DNA of 64,000 nucleotides from Paralithodes platypus (taxonomy: Eukaryota > Arthropoda > Malacostraca > Decapoda > Lithodidae). Positions within the stretch are counted from its first letter, which is position 1; every line of letters starts with the position of its first letter. The stretch covers positions 36,631,158 to 36,695,157 of the forward strand of contig CM064485.1 of assembly GCA_032716605.1 (NCBI GenBank). Reading direction: 5' to 3'. Positions 34,240 through 44,035 of the stretch are shown one piece after another. Under the pieces are notes generated by a model. It did not search any database and was not told the DNA's origin. It saw only the letters and a list, made by a program, of their open reading frames with translations. The translations under genes were made by a program, and so were the position numbers.

Positions 34240-34727
34240 TTAACCCTTGTTCAGCGGGGCCGGACTTAAGTCTGTATCTAAAAATCTGGACTATGTGGTG
34301 GGGCCTGACTTAAGTCTGTGTGCAATTTTGGCGCAATATTGGCTCTGAGAGAGAGACGAGCGACGGGAGGAGTGTAGGTTGCCTCATGACCGCTCGCCAT
34401 GGCTGCCGTGGGCCTACTGACATCTACTCCACACACATCCACCCTCCCTCCCTCGCTACACACGTAATTATGTAACGAAATGACCGTATTTTAGCGATTT
34501 TGCCCTTCGGTTGCACGATCGTTGCAAGACAACCAGTGATCGTAGAAGGATGGTTCAGGTGTCATTGGAAAGCTCAATTAACGCCCTTTCAGGGATACAT
34601 AATTGTATTACGCTCTGGCTCTTATTTATGCATGAAAAAGAGCACAGAAACAAGGCCATTTATGGTAAACAAAAAACGCTGGGCGGCACGGTGAAATATA
34701 CTCCACCACCCGCTCTTATTGTGTTAA
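34240..34727 (-). mobile_element. TTAA element T1 copy a, inside J2
   Basis: A 488-bp element bounded by TTAA (34240-34243 and 34724-34727), opposite in orientation to the other T1 copies. Excision restores the J2 sequence GAGTTAATGATAC-like of copy 3. Two copies of GACTTAAGTC stand 44 bp apart near its left end (34263 and 34307). The conserved middle has GATCGTTGCAAG, CATTGGAAAGCTC, CCCTTTCAGGG and TTATGCATGAAAAAGAGCAC. Confidence 0.9.
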
Positions 34728-35325
34728 TAATACAAAAGATTTTCTTGTCTACTTTGTCTAGAAGTACTCTGTGAGAGGATCCTCCCAACACATGCGAACA
34801 ATACTCAATACATGGACGTACTGTGCCACTGTACAGAGCAAGAAGCTGTGCAGGGGTAAAGAACCCCTTAAGGTTGTTGAGCACACCCACCTTCTGGGAA
34901 GCAGTTTTAGCAAGAGTGGTAATATGGTCTTTCCAAGAGAGATCAGATGAAAATGAGACACTGAGAATACTGAGAGAAGACGAGGGGTTGATTTTTGTAT
35001 TGTTGAATTATAAGGGATAGTCCTCTGGGAGTTCATGACGGGTAGATAAATGGAGAAATTGGGTTTTTGGAAGCATTGAAAGTAATAAGATTTTCTCTGC
35101 CCCAATTGGAAATTATTGTTAGATCAGAAGATAAGTGTATTATGGCTTCATCACATGAGCTTTTGAGGAATGGATAAGACTGCAGGTACAGTTGAGAAGA
35201 TCAAAAAGACAGATTCAAGAAGACAATTGAAGATAGGACAGAAACTTGAGGAACACTGGAGTTGATGGGTTGCGGAAGTTAGCGATGGCTGTCCACAACC
35301 AGAGCTATAGACCGTCCTGAATAGA

Positions 35326-37461
35326 TTTTTTTTTTTTTAAAGAGACAATGAACGGAGGAAGGAAAAACACAGATAAAACAAAAAGGTCCATGTGCCTAAA
35401 GGCATCCTCCATTCATAAAATGTTTGTAACAACTGGATTTAAACATTTGTAGATTGTAAGTTTGTGGAAAGCAATTCGAGGGAAGTGAATTCCAAAGAGT
35501 AGTAGCTCTGGGGATAAATGAATTCTGATAAGCAGAAGTTCTGCATTGTTGGGGAGAAAGTGTAAATTCATGGCCGCTCTCAGCTGCCCTAGTTCTACGG
35601 GGAAAGATGTGGAGAGGCGGCACAATTGAAGCAAGTTCCTCGGAACAATTGCTGTGAAAATATCTGTAGAATAATGCAAGGGACGCAACGTTTCTTCGTA
35701 TGGATAATGTAGGAAGGTCTTGTGTGATTGCAGGGTTATTGATTAATCTAATAGCTTTATTTTGAATTTTGTCCAACTGCCTCAATGCAACCACTCCACT
35801 TCCACCCCACAGAGGTGAACAGTAATCCATCTGAGAACACACATGACTTTTATATATTACGGCCAACTGCTCGTCAGTGAAGAATTCTCGAACTCTGTAC
35901 AGGAGTCCCAGTTTTTTAGAGGCATTCTTAGCAATGCTTCTAACATAATGTGTCCAGCTCAAGTTAGTAGTTAATGTTACACCGAGAATGTCAATACTAG
36001 GGGAAGTGGGAATATTTACATCATTAAAATATATATGGGAGTCAGTGAGATTCTGTCGGTTAGAAAATTGAATGTACTTGGTTTTCTGTGCATTAAAGGA
36101 AACTAGATTCTTTTGTCCCCATTCATTAATTCTAGAAAGGTCCTGGTTCAGAGAAATTGCAGTATTTATTTTTGAATTTATAAGATCGGGTTGGGTGAAA
36201 GAATTGGTAAATGTGAAGGAACTGTGGAGTGTTGAGTCATCTGCGTGGGAATGCATTGGATTATGAGTGGTAGATATGAGATCATTGATATGAATGAGGA
36301 ACAGAGTTGGGGCCAAAACTGATCCCTGGGGAACACCAGTATTTACTGAGTGATATTGAGAATAAAGGCCATCTACCATTACACATATTTTTCTGTTATG
36401 AAGATAAGAAGAAATTAGTGGAACTAATGATGCAAGGCCGTAGTGTGACATCTTTGACAATAAGGATTGATGCCAGACTCTATCAAATGCCTTTGATATA
36501 TCCAGTGCTATTGTATGTGTTTCACCATGTTGGTCTGTAGCTTGGTTGATTTGATGGTTAGAAGGCAAAGAATGTCTGCAGTTGATCGACATCGTCTAAA
36601 ACCATATTGCCTATCACTGATTAATTTATTATTCTCAAGATGCTTAATTATGTGATTATTTAATATAATTTCAAAGACTTTACCAAGAGTGGAAGTTTTA
36701 GCTATTGGTCTGTAGTTTGATGGATCTGAAGAGGCACCTTTTTTAGGAACTGGATGGATGTTTGCTTCTTTCCAGGGTACTGGGAAGCATGAGGTATGAG
36801 TACACAGACGGAAAATGTTTGCCAATACAGGAGCGAGCACCAAGGAGCAATTCTTAAGTACTATTGGAGGAATTTCATCTGGACCAGGAGCCTTATCTAC
36901 TGAGAGATTCTGCAAAATAGTTTTGACATGTCTGGTGTGGATCTTAAGTGAGGGAATTTCAGGCGAATTAAAATTAAGTACAGGGACATCTTGATTTATT
37001 TCATCTAAGGTTGAGTTGGTGGAGAAAATATCCGCAAGAAGGTTAGCTTTACCTCGTGGGTCACTTACAAGATTGCCAGTTGGAGATTTTAATGGTGGAA
37101 TGGATGAAGCAGTAGTGAAATTGGATTTGAATGAGTCAAGAGTAGACCAAAATATTTTGTTATCATTTGGATTATTTAGAAGTTTATTTGCCTGTTTGTG
37201 GAGAAAGTTTGATTTAGTTAGGTTTAATACAGTTTTGGCATGATTTCTGATGTTTCTAAAGTAATTAAAGGCTTCATGTGTTTTTGATCTTGTGTATGCA
37301 TTGTAGGCTATTGTTTTTTGTTCAGTTACTCTAGCACAATTATGGTCAAACCATTTAGGTGAATTAGATATTTTACTGTACTTTTGATGAGGAATAAAAG
37401 TTTCCATTCCAATTTTTACAAAATCTTGTATGTGGCTCAAGGTGGAGTGTGCATCATTAGA
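35326..37461 (-). mobile_element. LINE J1 copy 2, inserted into J2
   Basis: Minus-strand, 5'-truncated J1. The poly(A) is seen as T13 at 35326-35338. The 5' end lies in the endonuclease-RT linker (NDAHSTLSHIQDF). The flanks AATAGA (35320-35325) and ATTAGA (37456-37461) form a 6-bp target duplication with one mismatch, and they sit within the J2 codons ...CAFVSNFLSGRS... Joining the flanks restores J2. J1 is therefore younger than this J2 copy. Confidence 0.88.
35396..37461 (-). pseudogene. J1 linker and RT of copy 2, one frameshift
   Basis: The frame from 37461 to about 36560 covers the linker (SPKWFDHNCARVTEQK), DKAPGPDEIP, VPKKG and SDRQYGFRRCRSTADI. A 1-bp deletion near 36555, relative to copies 1 and 3, shifts the frame. 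The second frame, to 35396, covers ALDISKAFDRVWH, GVPQGSVLAPTLF, HADDST and the C-terminus ending MNGGCL. The catalytic YADD is changed to HADD. Inactive. Confidence 0.88.
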
Positions 37462-37999
37462 GACAAATGCACAGATTGAGCGATATAAACCGAAGGAGGG
37501 TAGTTTGGAAAAAATAGATATTTGTGCCAAACTCTATCGAAGGCTTTTGATATGTCAAGTGCAATAGAAAATGTCTCACATGAGTCCCGAAAGGAGGATG
37601 ACCAAGAGTTAATAAGATGAGAAAGAAGATCACTAGTAGATCGACCCTTAAGGAAGCCATACTGGCGATCTGAGAGTATATTATGAGAAGACAAAATGCT
37701 TAAGAATATTTGCAGTAAGAATAGTTCTATAAACTTTAAAGATGCAAGAAATGAGAGCAATTGGACGATAGTTGGAGGGTTGAGAGCGGTCACCCTTCTT
37801 TGCCAGAAGTTGAATGAGAGCAAACTTCCAGCAAGATGGGAAAAGGTTAGAGGAGAGTCAGAGACGAAAGAGTTTGCCTAGGCAGGGAGTCAGCACTTAA
37901 GCACAGTTTTTTAGTACAACAGGAGATACACCATCCAGTCCATACGCCTTCTTAGTATTATGTCCAGATAGGGTAAAAAGTACATCTTTAGAAGAGATT

Positions 38000-38491
38000 T
38001 TAACACCTTAAGAGCGGGTGGTGGAGTATATTTCACTGTGCCCCCCCCCAGCGTTTTTTTTTTTACCATAAATGGGGTTGTTTCCGTGCTCTTTTTCATG
38101 CATAAACAAGACCCAGAGCGTAATACAAGTATGTATCCCTGAAAGGGCGTAAATTGAGCTTTCCAATGACACCCGAACCATCCTTCTACAATCACTGGTT
38201 GTCTTGCAACGATTGTGCAACCGAAGGGCAAAATAGCTAAAATACGGTAAATTCTTTATATAATTACGTATGTAGCGAGGGAGTGAGGGTGGATGTAAGT
38301 GGAGTACATCTCAGTCGGTCCACGGCGGCCGTGGCGAGCAGTCATGAGGTAACCCAGGCTCCTCCCGTCGCTCGTCTCTCTCTCAGAGCCAATATTGCGC
38401 CAAAATTGCACACAGACTTAAGTCGGGCCCCGCCACATAGTCCAAATTTTTCGATACGGACTTAAGTCGGGCCCCGATAGACAAGGGTTAA
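38000..38491 (+). mobile_element. TTAA element T1 copy b, inside J2
   Basis: A 492-bp element bounded by TTAA (38000-38003 and 38488-38491). Left end CACCTTAAGAGCGGGTGG; right end CAAGGG before TTAA. Two exact 18-bp copies of GACTTAAGTCGGGCCCCG lie at 38415 and 38459, 44 bp apart. A C-run and T-run (38041-38064) expands the GCCCAGCG(T)n segment. In J2 copy 3 the same place reads straight through (TATGCCTAATATCCTAATC). Confidence 0.88.
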
Positions 38492-39565
38492 TGTTAGGCA
38501 TAAGTATGAGAGAGGGGGTGGAGAGGGAGGAATAACACCGAAATTTTCCAAAGTAGAGCTTTTTAGCAAAAGTTTGAGTGAAGCATTCAGCTTTGTCAGA
38601 GGAAGAAATGACAGAGGTGCCATCAGAGTGGAAAATAGGAGGAAAAGACGAAGTAGAAAACATTGTTGGATACATTTTTGGCTAGATGCCAGAAAGCTTG
38701 GGATGAGATAAAGTTGGATAGTTCAGTGCATTTATTTTTGATGAAAGAATGTTTGGCTACTCAAAGAACAGATTTGGCTTGATTCCGGGCAGAAACATAA
38801 GAACAATGAAATTATCGAATTTGAAGGAGACAGTACCATTTGAAAGCTTCCTCCTTATTGTGGACAGCAGTAGACCAAACTGAGTAAACCAAAACAAAAT
38901 TGCAGTAGGCTGAGAGAAAAAAAAAAATGGAATGTATGCCTCCATGCCCGAGAGGATTACCTCGGTGATGCGTTCACCACTCTCCGAGGGTTCCGGGCCA
39001 TGGAATCAAAGAAGTACTGCCGAAGAGACTACCAATCGGCAGCACCAAAGTGCCACAAGCGCCACCGGCTGGGAGGATTAGGTGGCCATACTAGAGAGAT
39101 AGAACACGTGACAGAGATAAGTTTATGGTCGGAGGAGCCCAAAGGAGAGAAAAGATCGACAGTATAAGCAGAAGGGTTAGAGGTTGGAAATAAGTCAAGA
39201 ATGTTAGGCTGTTCTTCGAAGCGATCTTGGATATGGGTGGGTTGCTGAAATAACGGCTCTAAGTTAGGAAAGATTAAGGCTTGTTCACCAAGTTGGTCTG
39301 TGGAAAGCGGGGAGAGCCATTGGCGGCGGTGAACGTTGATATCTCCTAAGGTGGAGATTTCTGAGAAAGGAGAGATGGATAGGATATGTTCCACTTTCGA
39401 ATTTAGATAGTAAAATAAATTTGGGAAAGTCAGTAGAGCACACCTACTGTAGCTTCTGGAAAGCTTTTTTAGCAGGAAGTGGAAGATCTTTCCAAGAAAG
39501 GTCGGATGAAAAAGATACACCAATAATATTGAGAGCATTGTGGGCGGCAGGGGAGTAGGTGGTGT

Positions 39566-39868
39566 GTCCTGGTCTGGTCCCACAATAAGATAGAAATGGA
39601 TTCATGCATGTGGAAGAATAAGAGAGACAATTAAAAGAGAAGAAACGTGATAAATGAACAGTTGTAGAAGGCAAATATATAATAGATGAAACATGTAAGG
39701 GAATGGACAGCAATAGAAAATGGATGAGTCAACGGAAAGGAGCAGAAGACAGACGGAATTTACATTGTAGCAAGGAGGTAGAAACATATTATTTATTTAA
39801 AAAAAGGAGATTAGGGAAAGATTATGAAAGCAAGGGATGCGGAATATATATGTATATATATATATATA
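39566..39868. other. Purine-rich spacer
   Basis: A/G-rich sequence continuous in character with 40310-41800, ending in (TA)n at 39848-39868. SINE S1-c appears to be inserted in it. No gene. Confidence 0.5.
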
Positions 39869-40303
39869 CGGGGAGGTGTGGTGGAGTGGTCTTGTCACTG
39901 GACTGGTAATCCAATGGACCCTGGTTCGAATACCGATGTATGAATGGGAAGATGTTATTGGGATGGAATTTGTGCTGTACCTTGTATCAGTGCATTACCA
40001 CAAATACCCTCATTATTCCCTTATTAACTAGCACTGTATGTGTATACCCATATTCAAGATATGCTACAGGGGGGCAATGCCTAATGAGTTAATTACTCAT
40101 TAGGTGGCGTTCTAAGAGTGAGGGTCCGAGTCTTGGGATGAGACAGTGAAGTAGTACCAAGGCGAAACAGCTCCAGAGATGAGCCGTGAGATGACAAGCA
40201 AGCTCTAGGTGGTTCACATGTCTCACTCCCAAGACTGGAGCAAGACCTCACGGGCTTCATCGTGTTGAATGGTTGAACGTACAGGTTCTCAGCCTATGCT
40301 AGA
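39869..40303 (+). mobile_element. SINE S1 copy c
   Basis: Head GTGTGGTGGAGTGGTCTTG, CTGGACTGGTAATCCAATGG and B-box-like GGTTCGAATACC follow a (TA)n tract. The body matches S1-a but lacks about 70 bp in the CAGCTTCAGAGATG to CTTCACATG section. Confidence 0.85.
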
Positions 40304-40309
40304 ATATAG

Positions 40310-41810
40310 TAAAAACAACAAAATAAGCGAAGGGAAGATAATATTGATCGGTGAAGCGAAAGGAGAAGAAAATGCAGGAGGAAATATGAAATTAGAAAAC
40401 ATAAGATGAACAAGAAAATAAAGACAGATACAGAAAGGTAAAATTATTAATATAGTAATAAGAGGAGATCAATTGTGAAAACTTACACAATGGAGAAAGG
40501 ATGAAAAGAGAAGAGCATACACAACAAATCATTTTAAAAAGAGGGATCAAAATATCGGAGAAAATAATAATCATTATTATTATTAGGAAGTCATTCGTAT
40601 TAACAAACAAGGAAGAGGTAAAGGTGAACGAAAAAGGAGTAACATTAAAGTGATATCAATACAGCAAAGACAGAATATGTCATTATAATACAAGATAGAA
40701 GTGGGAAAGCTATGAAGACAAAGGAAGGGGATGAGAAGAAGGAGAATACCGAGGTAAAAGAAATAAATAAAAATACGGGGAGATATGATGGAGGGAGATT
40801 TGAATAATGGTGATATACAGAAGAGACAAAGCAATAGAAAACAAAGAAAAGTTAATAGAGTAAAATAAGAAAAAAGCGAGGATAACGGTGTGAGAAAGGA
40901 AAGGAAGAAGAAGAAGACGGAAGTGCAAGAGGAGGAGAGGAAAATGTATGAGGAAGGGAGGGAAGAAGAAGAAGACGAAACCACAAGAGGAGGAAAGTAC
41001 AATGTATGAGGAAGGGAGGGAAGAAGAGATAAACGTATATTAGGAGAGAAGCGAAGAAGATAACAATAATAAAAAATCGGGGGTAAGAGAAGAGGGAGAA
41101 GTAAAAAGAGAGTGAAGGTAATTAAGACAGCAAAGATAATTGTGTGAGAAAGGAAAGGAAAAGAAGTCAGCAAAAATAACAGTCGTAAGGATAAGAAGAA
41201 CAATAAGGAAAAGAAGAACAAGAGGAAAAAATTAAAATAAAGTCTGAAAAGGCAGCGGGGATAATGATATGTAGAAGAAGAAGAAAATGGAAAGGAAGAG
41301 ACCAAAGGAGAAGGGTAAAGAGAGCGAAAGAGGAAAGGGCAGGAATAATAATGATGTGGAAAAAAAATAAAACATAAAAGAAGAGGAATGAACGAAAAGA
41401 AAGCCAAGAGGAAGAAGATAAAATAGAGTGAAAGAAAACAACAGAGAGGATAATGGTGTGAAGAAGAAAAAGAAGGAAAACACGAAGAAAAGCAAAAAAA
41501 AACAAGAGGAATGAAAACACACGTAGACCAAGAGGAAGAAGAGAACACAGAGTACTAGAAGAACATTTAGCGAGGATAATGGTATGACAAAGTGAAACAA
41601 GACAACGGAAAAAAGAAAGATAAAACACAAGTAAGAAATAAAACTAAACAAAGTCAGAGAAGCAGCGAAGAAGAAGACAGGAGAGGAGGAGAAGAGGAAG
41701 ATCAAAACAGGAAGACCAAGAGAAAGATAGAACAAAGTCAGAAGAGGCAGCGAAGATAATGGTGCTGGGCAGGAAGGCGGAGGGGGGGGGGGGGGCTTTG
41801 TTTACATGAG
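40310..41810. repeat. Decayed purine-rich tandem array
   Basis: About 1.5 kb with the plus strand almost only A and G. It is not a simple repeat: a motif like GCGAGGATAATGGTGTGAGA recurs at about 40881, 41134, 41260, 41344, 41449, 41574 and 41754, mostly about 85-130 bp apart, along with AAGAGGAAGAAGA and GTCAGA(n)GGCAGCGAAG. It ends in a G14 run at 41783. The 321-residue Phe/Ser/Leu frame on the minus strand is a composition artefact. Confidence 0.6.
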
Positions 41811-41925
41811 TTCGACCTAAAAGAAAGAAAAAACAAAAAAACATTCTTCTGGGGGGCAGTCGCTCTTAAAGACGTTAGTTGTTGTTCTCTCTCTCTCTCT
41901 CTCTCTTTCATTAACACACTTATGG

Positions 41926-43715
41926 GCCCCTTTCCCACTGGTGAGACAAGTCACGATTTTCGTCGCCGACACCAATAAATTGGCACATTTGTGACATGTC
42001 TCAACACCTCTCATGAAATTTTTTTTGACTCTCAAGGCCTCTCAAGGCCTCGCAAGGGCCCTCGCGGGTCGTCGCAAATGTTCGGACCGTTCACAATTTT
42101 GGACGAGGACTGACGAGGATTGGTTGCCCTCGCAAGCATCGTCGAGCATCGCCGAGGGATCTGCGAGGGCTTCTGCGATCATCTGCGACATCGGCGAGAC
42201 ATCGCGGAGGGTTTCGCACAAAAAAAACTTTGCAACGCTGCATGGATGCTCACCGATGCTCTCAGATGCTCTGCTCGCCGATGCTCTGAGATGTTCCGAG
42301 AACATCGACGATGCCAAAGAGCACCTTCGGCGAGGTGGGTAATTTTTTTTTATTAGGCCTATAGTGAACCTGATGAACCCTTTTTTCTATGCACCTCTCG
42401 TGGGGGGTGCACCTGTTTTTTTTTCTCTTTCTCTCTTTTTCTCTCTTACTCTGGTTTGTATCCATTTAGCCCCATTCAGCCAACTGTTTTAAGACGTTTA
42501 TCCCCATCCAAGTATCGATATCTTCCTGGCAAGCGATAGCGAACCAGCATTATATGGAGAAATCCGGCTTCGCCGGAGAAATGTTTCTATCGAAAAATAT
42601 ACAAATTTAACTTGCTCTCAAAACAAAAATATATATATGTTGGCTCGCTACCGCTCACCAGGAAAATATTGAAACCTGGATGGGGGTAAACATCTTAAAA
42701 CAGTAGGCTGAACGGGGCCGAACGGATTATAGGCAAAGAGAGAGGGAGAGAAAGACAAACAAAAACGAGGAGGGAGAGAAAGAGAAAACAGGGAGGTGGG
42801 CTCAATGTTTACGTTACGGCTTAGCTTAATTGAGCCCACCTCGCTGTTTTCTCTTTCTCTCCCTCCTCGTTTTTTTTTTCTTTCTCTCCCTCTCTCTTTG
42901 CCTATTATCCGTTCGGCCCCATTCAGCCCACTGTTTTAAGACGTTTACCCCCATCCAGGTTTCAATATTTTCCTGGTGAGCGGTAGCGAGCCAACATATA
43001 TATATTTTTGTTTTGTGAGCAAGCTAAATTTGTACATTTTTTGATAGAAAAAATTCTCCGGCGAAGCCGGATTTCTCCATACAATGCTGGCTCGCTATCG
43101 CTCGCCAGGAAGATATCGATACTTGGATGGGGATAAACGTCTTAAAACAGTTGGCTGAATGGGGCCGAATGGATACAACCCAGAGAAAGACAGAGAAGGA
43201 GAGAAAGAGAAAAAAAAACAAGTCAACCCCCTTATGAGAAGTGCATAGAAAAAATGGTTGACAGGTTCACTATAGGCCTAATCCTTTTTTTTTACCCACC
43301 TCGCCGAAGGTGCTCTTTGGCCTCGGCGAGGTGTTTTCCGAGCATTCATCTACGTCGCACAGCCCTTTGCACACCTCTGCGAAGTATACCCGTGGCGGGT
43401 ATACTCTCGGCGACGTTTTTTTTTTCGTGCGACACCCTCGTCGATGTCTCGCCGATGTCGCCGAGGATCTCCGAGGGCCTTGCCGATCCCTCGGCAATGT
43501 TCGACGATGCTTGCGAGGGTTCGGACCCCTCGCAAGTCCTCGTCCCAAATTTTGAACAATCCGAACATTTGCGATGACCCGCGAGGGCCCTTGTGAGGCC
43601 TTGCGAGTCAAACGATTATCATGTTCAAGATTTTGTTGCGACATGTAACGAATGTGCCAATTTCTTGGTGTCTGCGATGAAAATCGTATGAAATCGCATC
43701 AGTGGGAAAGGGGCA
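41926..43715. mobile_element. Large foldback element, arms about 880 bp
   Basis: The left half (41926 to about 42820) is the inverted complement of the right half (about 42830-43715), with mismatches and small indels. Outer ends: TTATGGGCCCCTTTCCCACT and, on the other strand, TTATGCCCCTTTCCCACTG. The centre is GTGGGCTCAA(n)TTGAGCCCAC at about 42797-42840. Each arm carries CGA-rich sequence (42080-42310 and 43310-43580) and an inner palindrome made of the H hairpin module (CTGGCAAGCGATAGCGAACC, TCCGGCTTCGCCGGA, TTTCTATCGAAA). No transposase. Confidence 0.8.
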
Positions 43716-43739
43716 TAAAGCTACAGTAGTACATGTACT

Positions 43740-44035
43740 GCAACAAAGTACAACACAAGTTCCATCCCAATAATATCTTACCATTTACACATTGGGATAT
43801 GAATTTGGGAGATTTAGATTACCAGCTTAAAAGCACGACTACTCTGTCACACTTACCCTTATGCCTGTATGTTATTATCAATGGGAAGATACTGGGGTGA
43901 AGAGTGTGCTGTATTTAGTTACAATAGATTAACACAAGGCCACCGACATTCCATAAACAAAATACACCTTTGCTATTTTCAACACAATACCATTGTTTGA
44001 ATATTCCCATATTCAAAGTATTCTACTTGGGCAGG
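43740..44035. repeat. Broken S1 SINE pieces in inverted order
   Basis: 43745-43850 is a minus-strand S1 head and proximal body (CATCCCAATAATATCTTACC, ATTACCAGCTTAAAAGCAC). 43876-44035 is a plus-strand S1 body (CAATGGGAAGATACTGGGG, TTCCCATATTCAAAGTATTC). Both are well diverged from S1-a to S1-d. Confidence 0.6.

Larger units (their letters stand above)
33960..39440 (-). pseudogene. J2 endonuclease-RT of copy 2, broken
   Basis: Reading down the minus strand: endonuclease with LGDINVHRRQW (about 39340), QPTHIQDRFEEQPNILDLF and SSDHKLIS (39130); linker WRLWHFGAADW (39050); then, between insertions, DRQYGFLKGRSTSDLL (about 37670) and LDISKAFDRVWHK (37560) up to ICAFVSN. After J1, the frame resumes with SIALVVDSHR (about 35300). 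The active-site block is degraded, and FTPAQLLALYSGTVRPCIEYCSHV is seen at 34860-34790. Several frameshifts occur besides the insertions. Confidence 0.75.
33816..39565 (-). mobile_element. LINE J2 copy 2, host of three nested insertions
   Basis: One minus-strand J2 copy can be followed in pieces: 39436-38492 (endonuclease and linker), 37999-37462 (RT fingers), 35325-34728 (RT palm and thumb) and 34239-33816 (C-terminus and 3' end with GTGACGACTGCCTCCCCC). The gaps are filled by T1-b (38000-38491), J1 copy 2 (35326-37461) and T1-a (34240-34727). Each gap closes exactly when compared with J2 copies 3 and 4. Beyond the endonuclease, 39438-39565 is a displaced J2 RT C-terminal piece. Confidence 0.85.

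Noticed and set aside
35326..37530. Apparent chimeric J2-J1 protein at the start of the minus-strand frame ending at 36508
   Set aside because: The J2 sequence continues on the far side of the J1 poly(A) at 35325, and TCTAAT-like flanks form a target duplication, so this is a nested insertion.
40583..41548. 321-residue open frame on the minus strand (Phe/Ser/Leu/Pro-rich)
   Set aside because: It reads a purine-rich tract backwards. No domain is seen, and similar frames occur in every frame of the tract.
42042..43644. Arg/Ser/Ala-rich frames in the foldback arms
   Set aside because: They are mirror translations of the CGA-rich inverted arms and change meaning between the arms. No domain.
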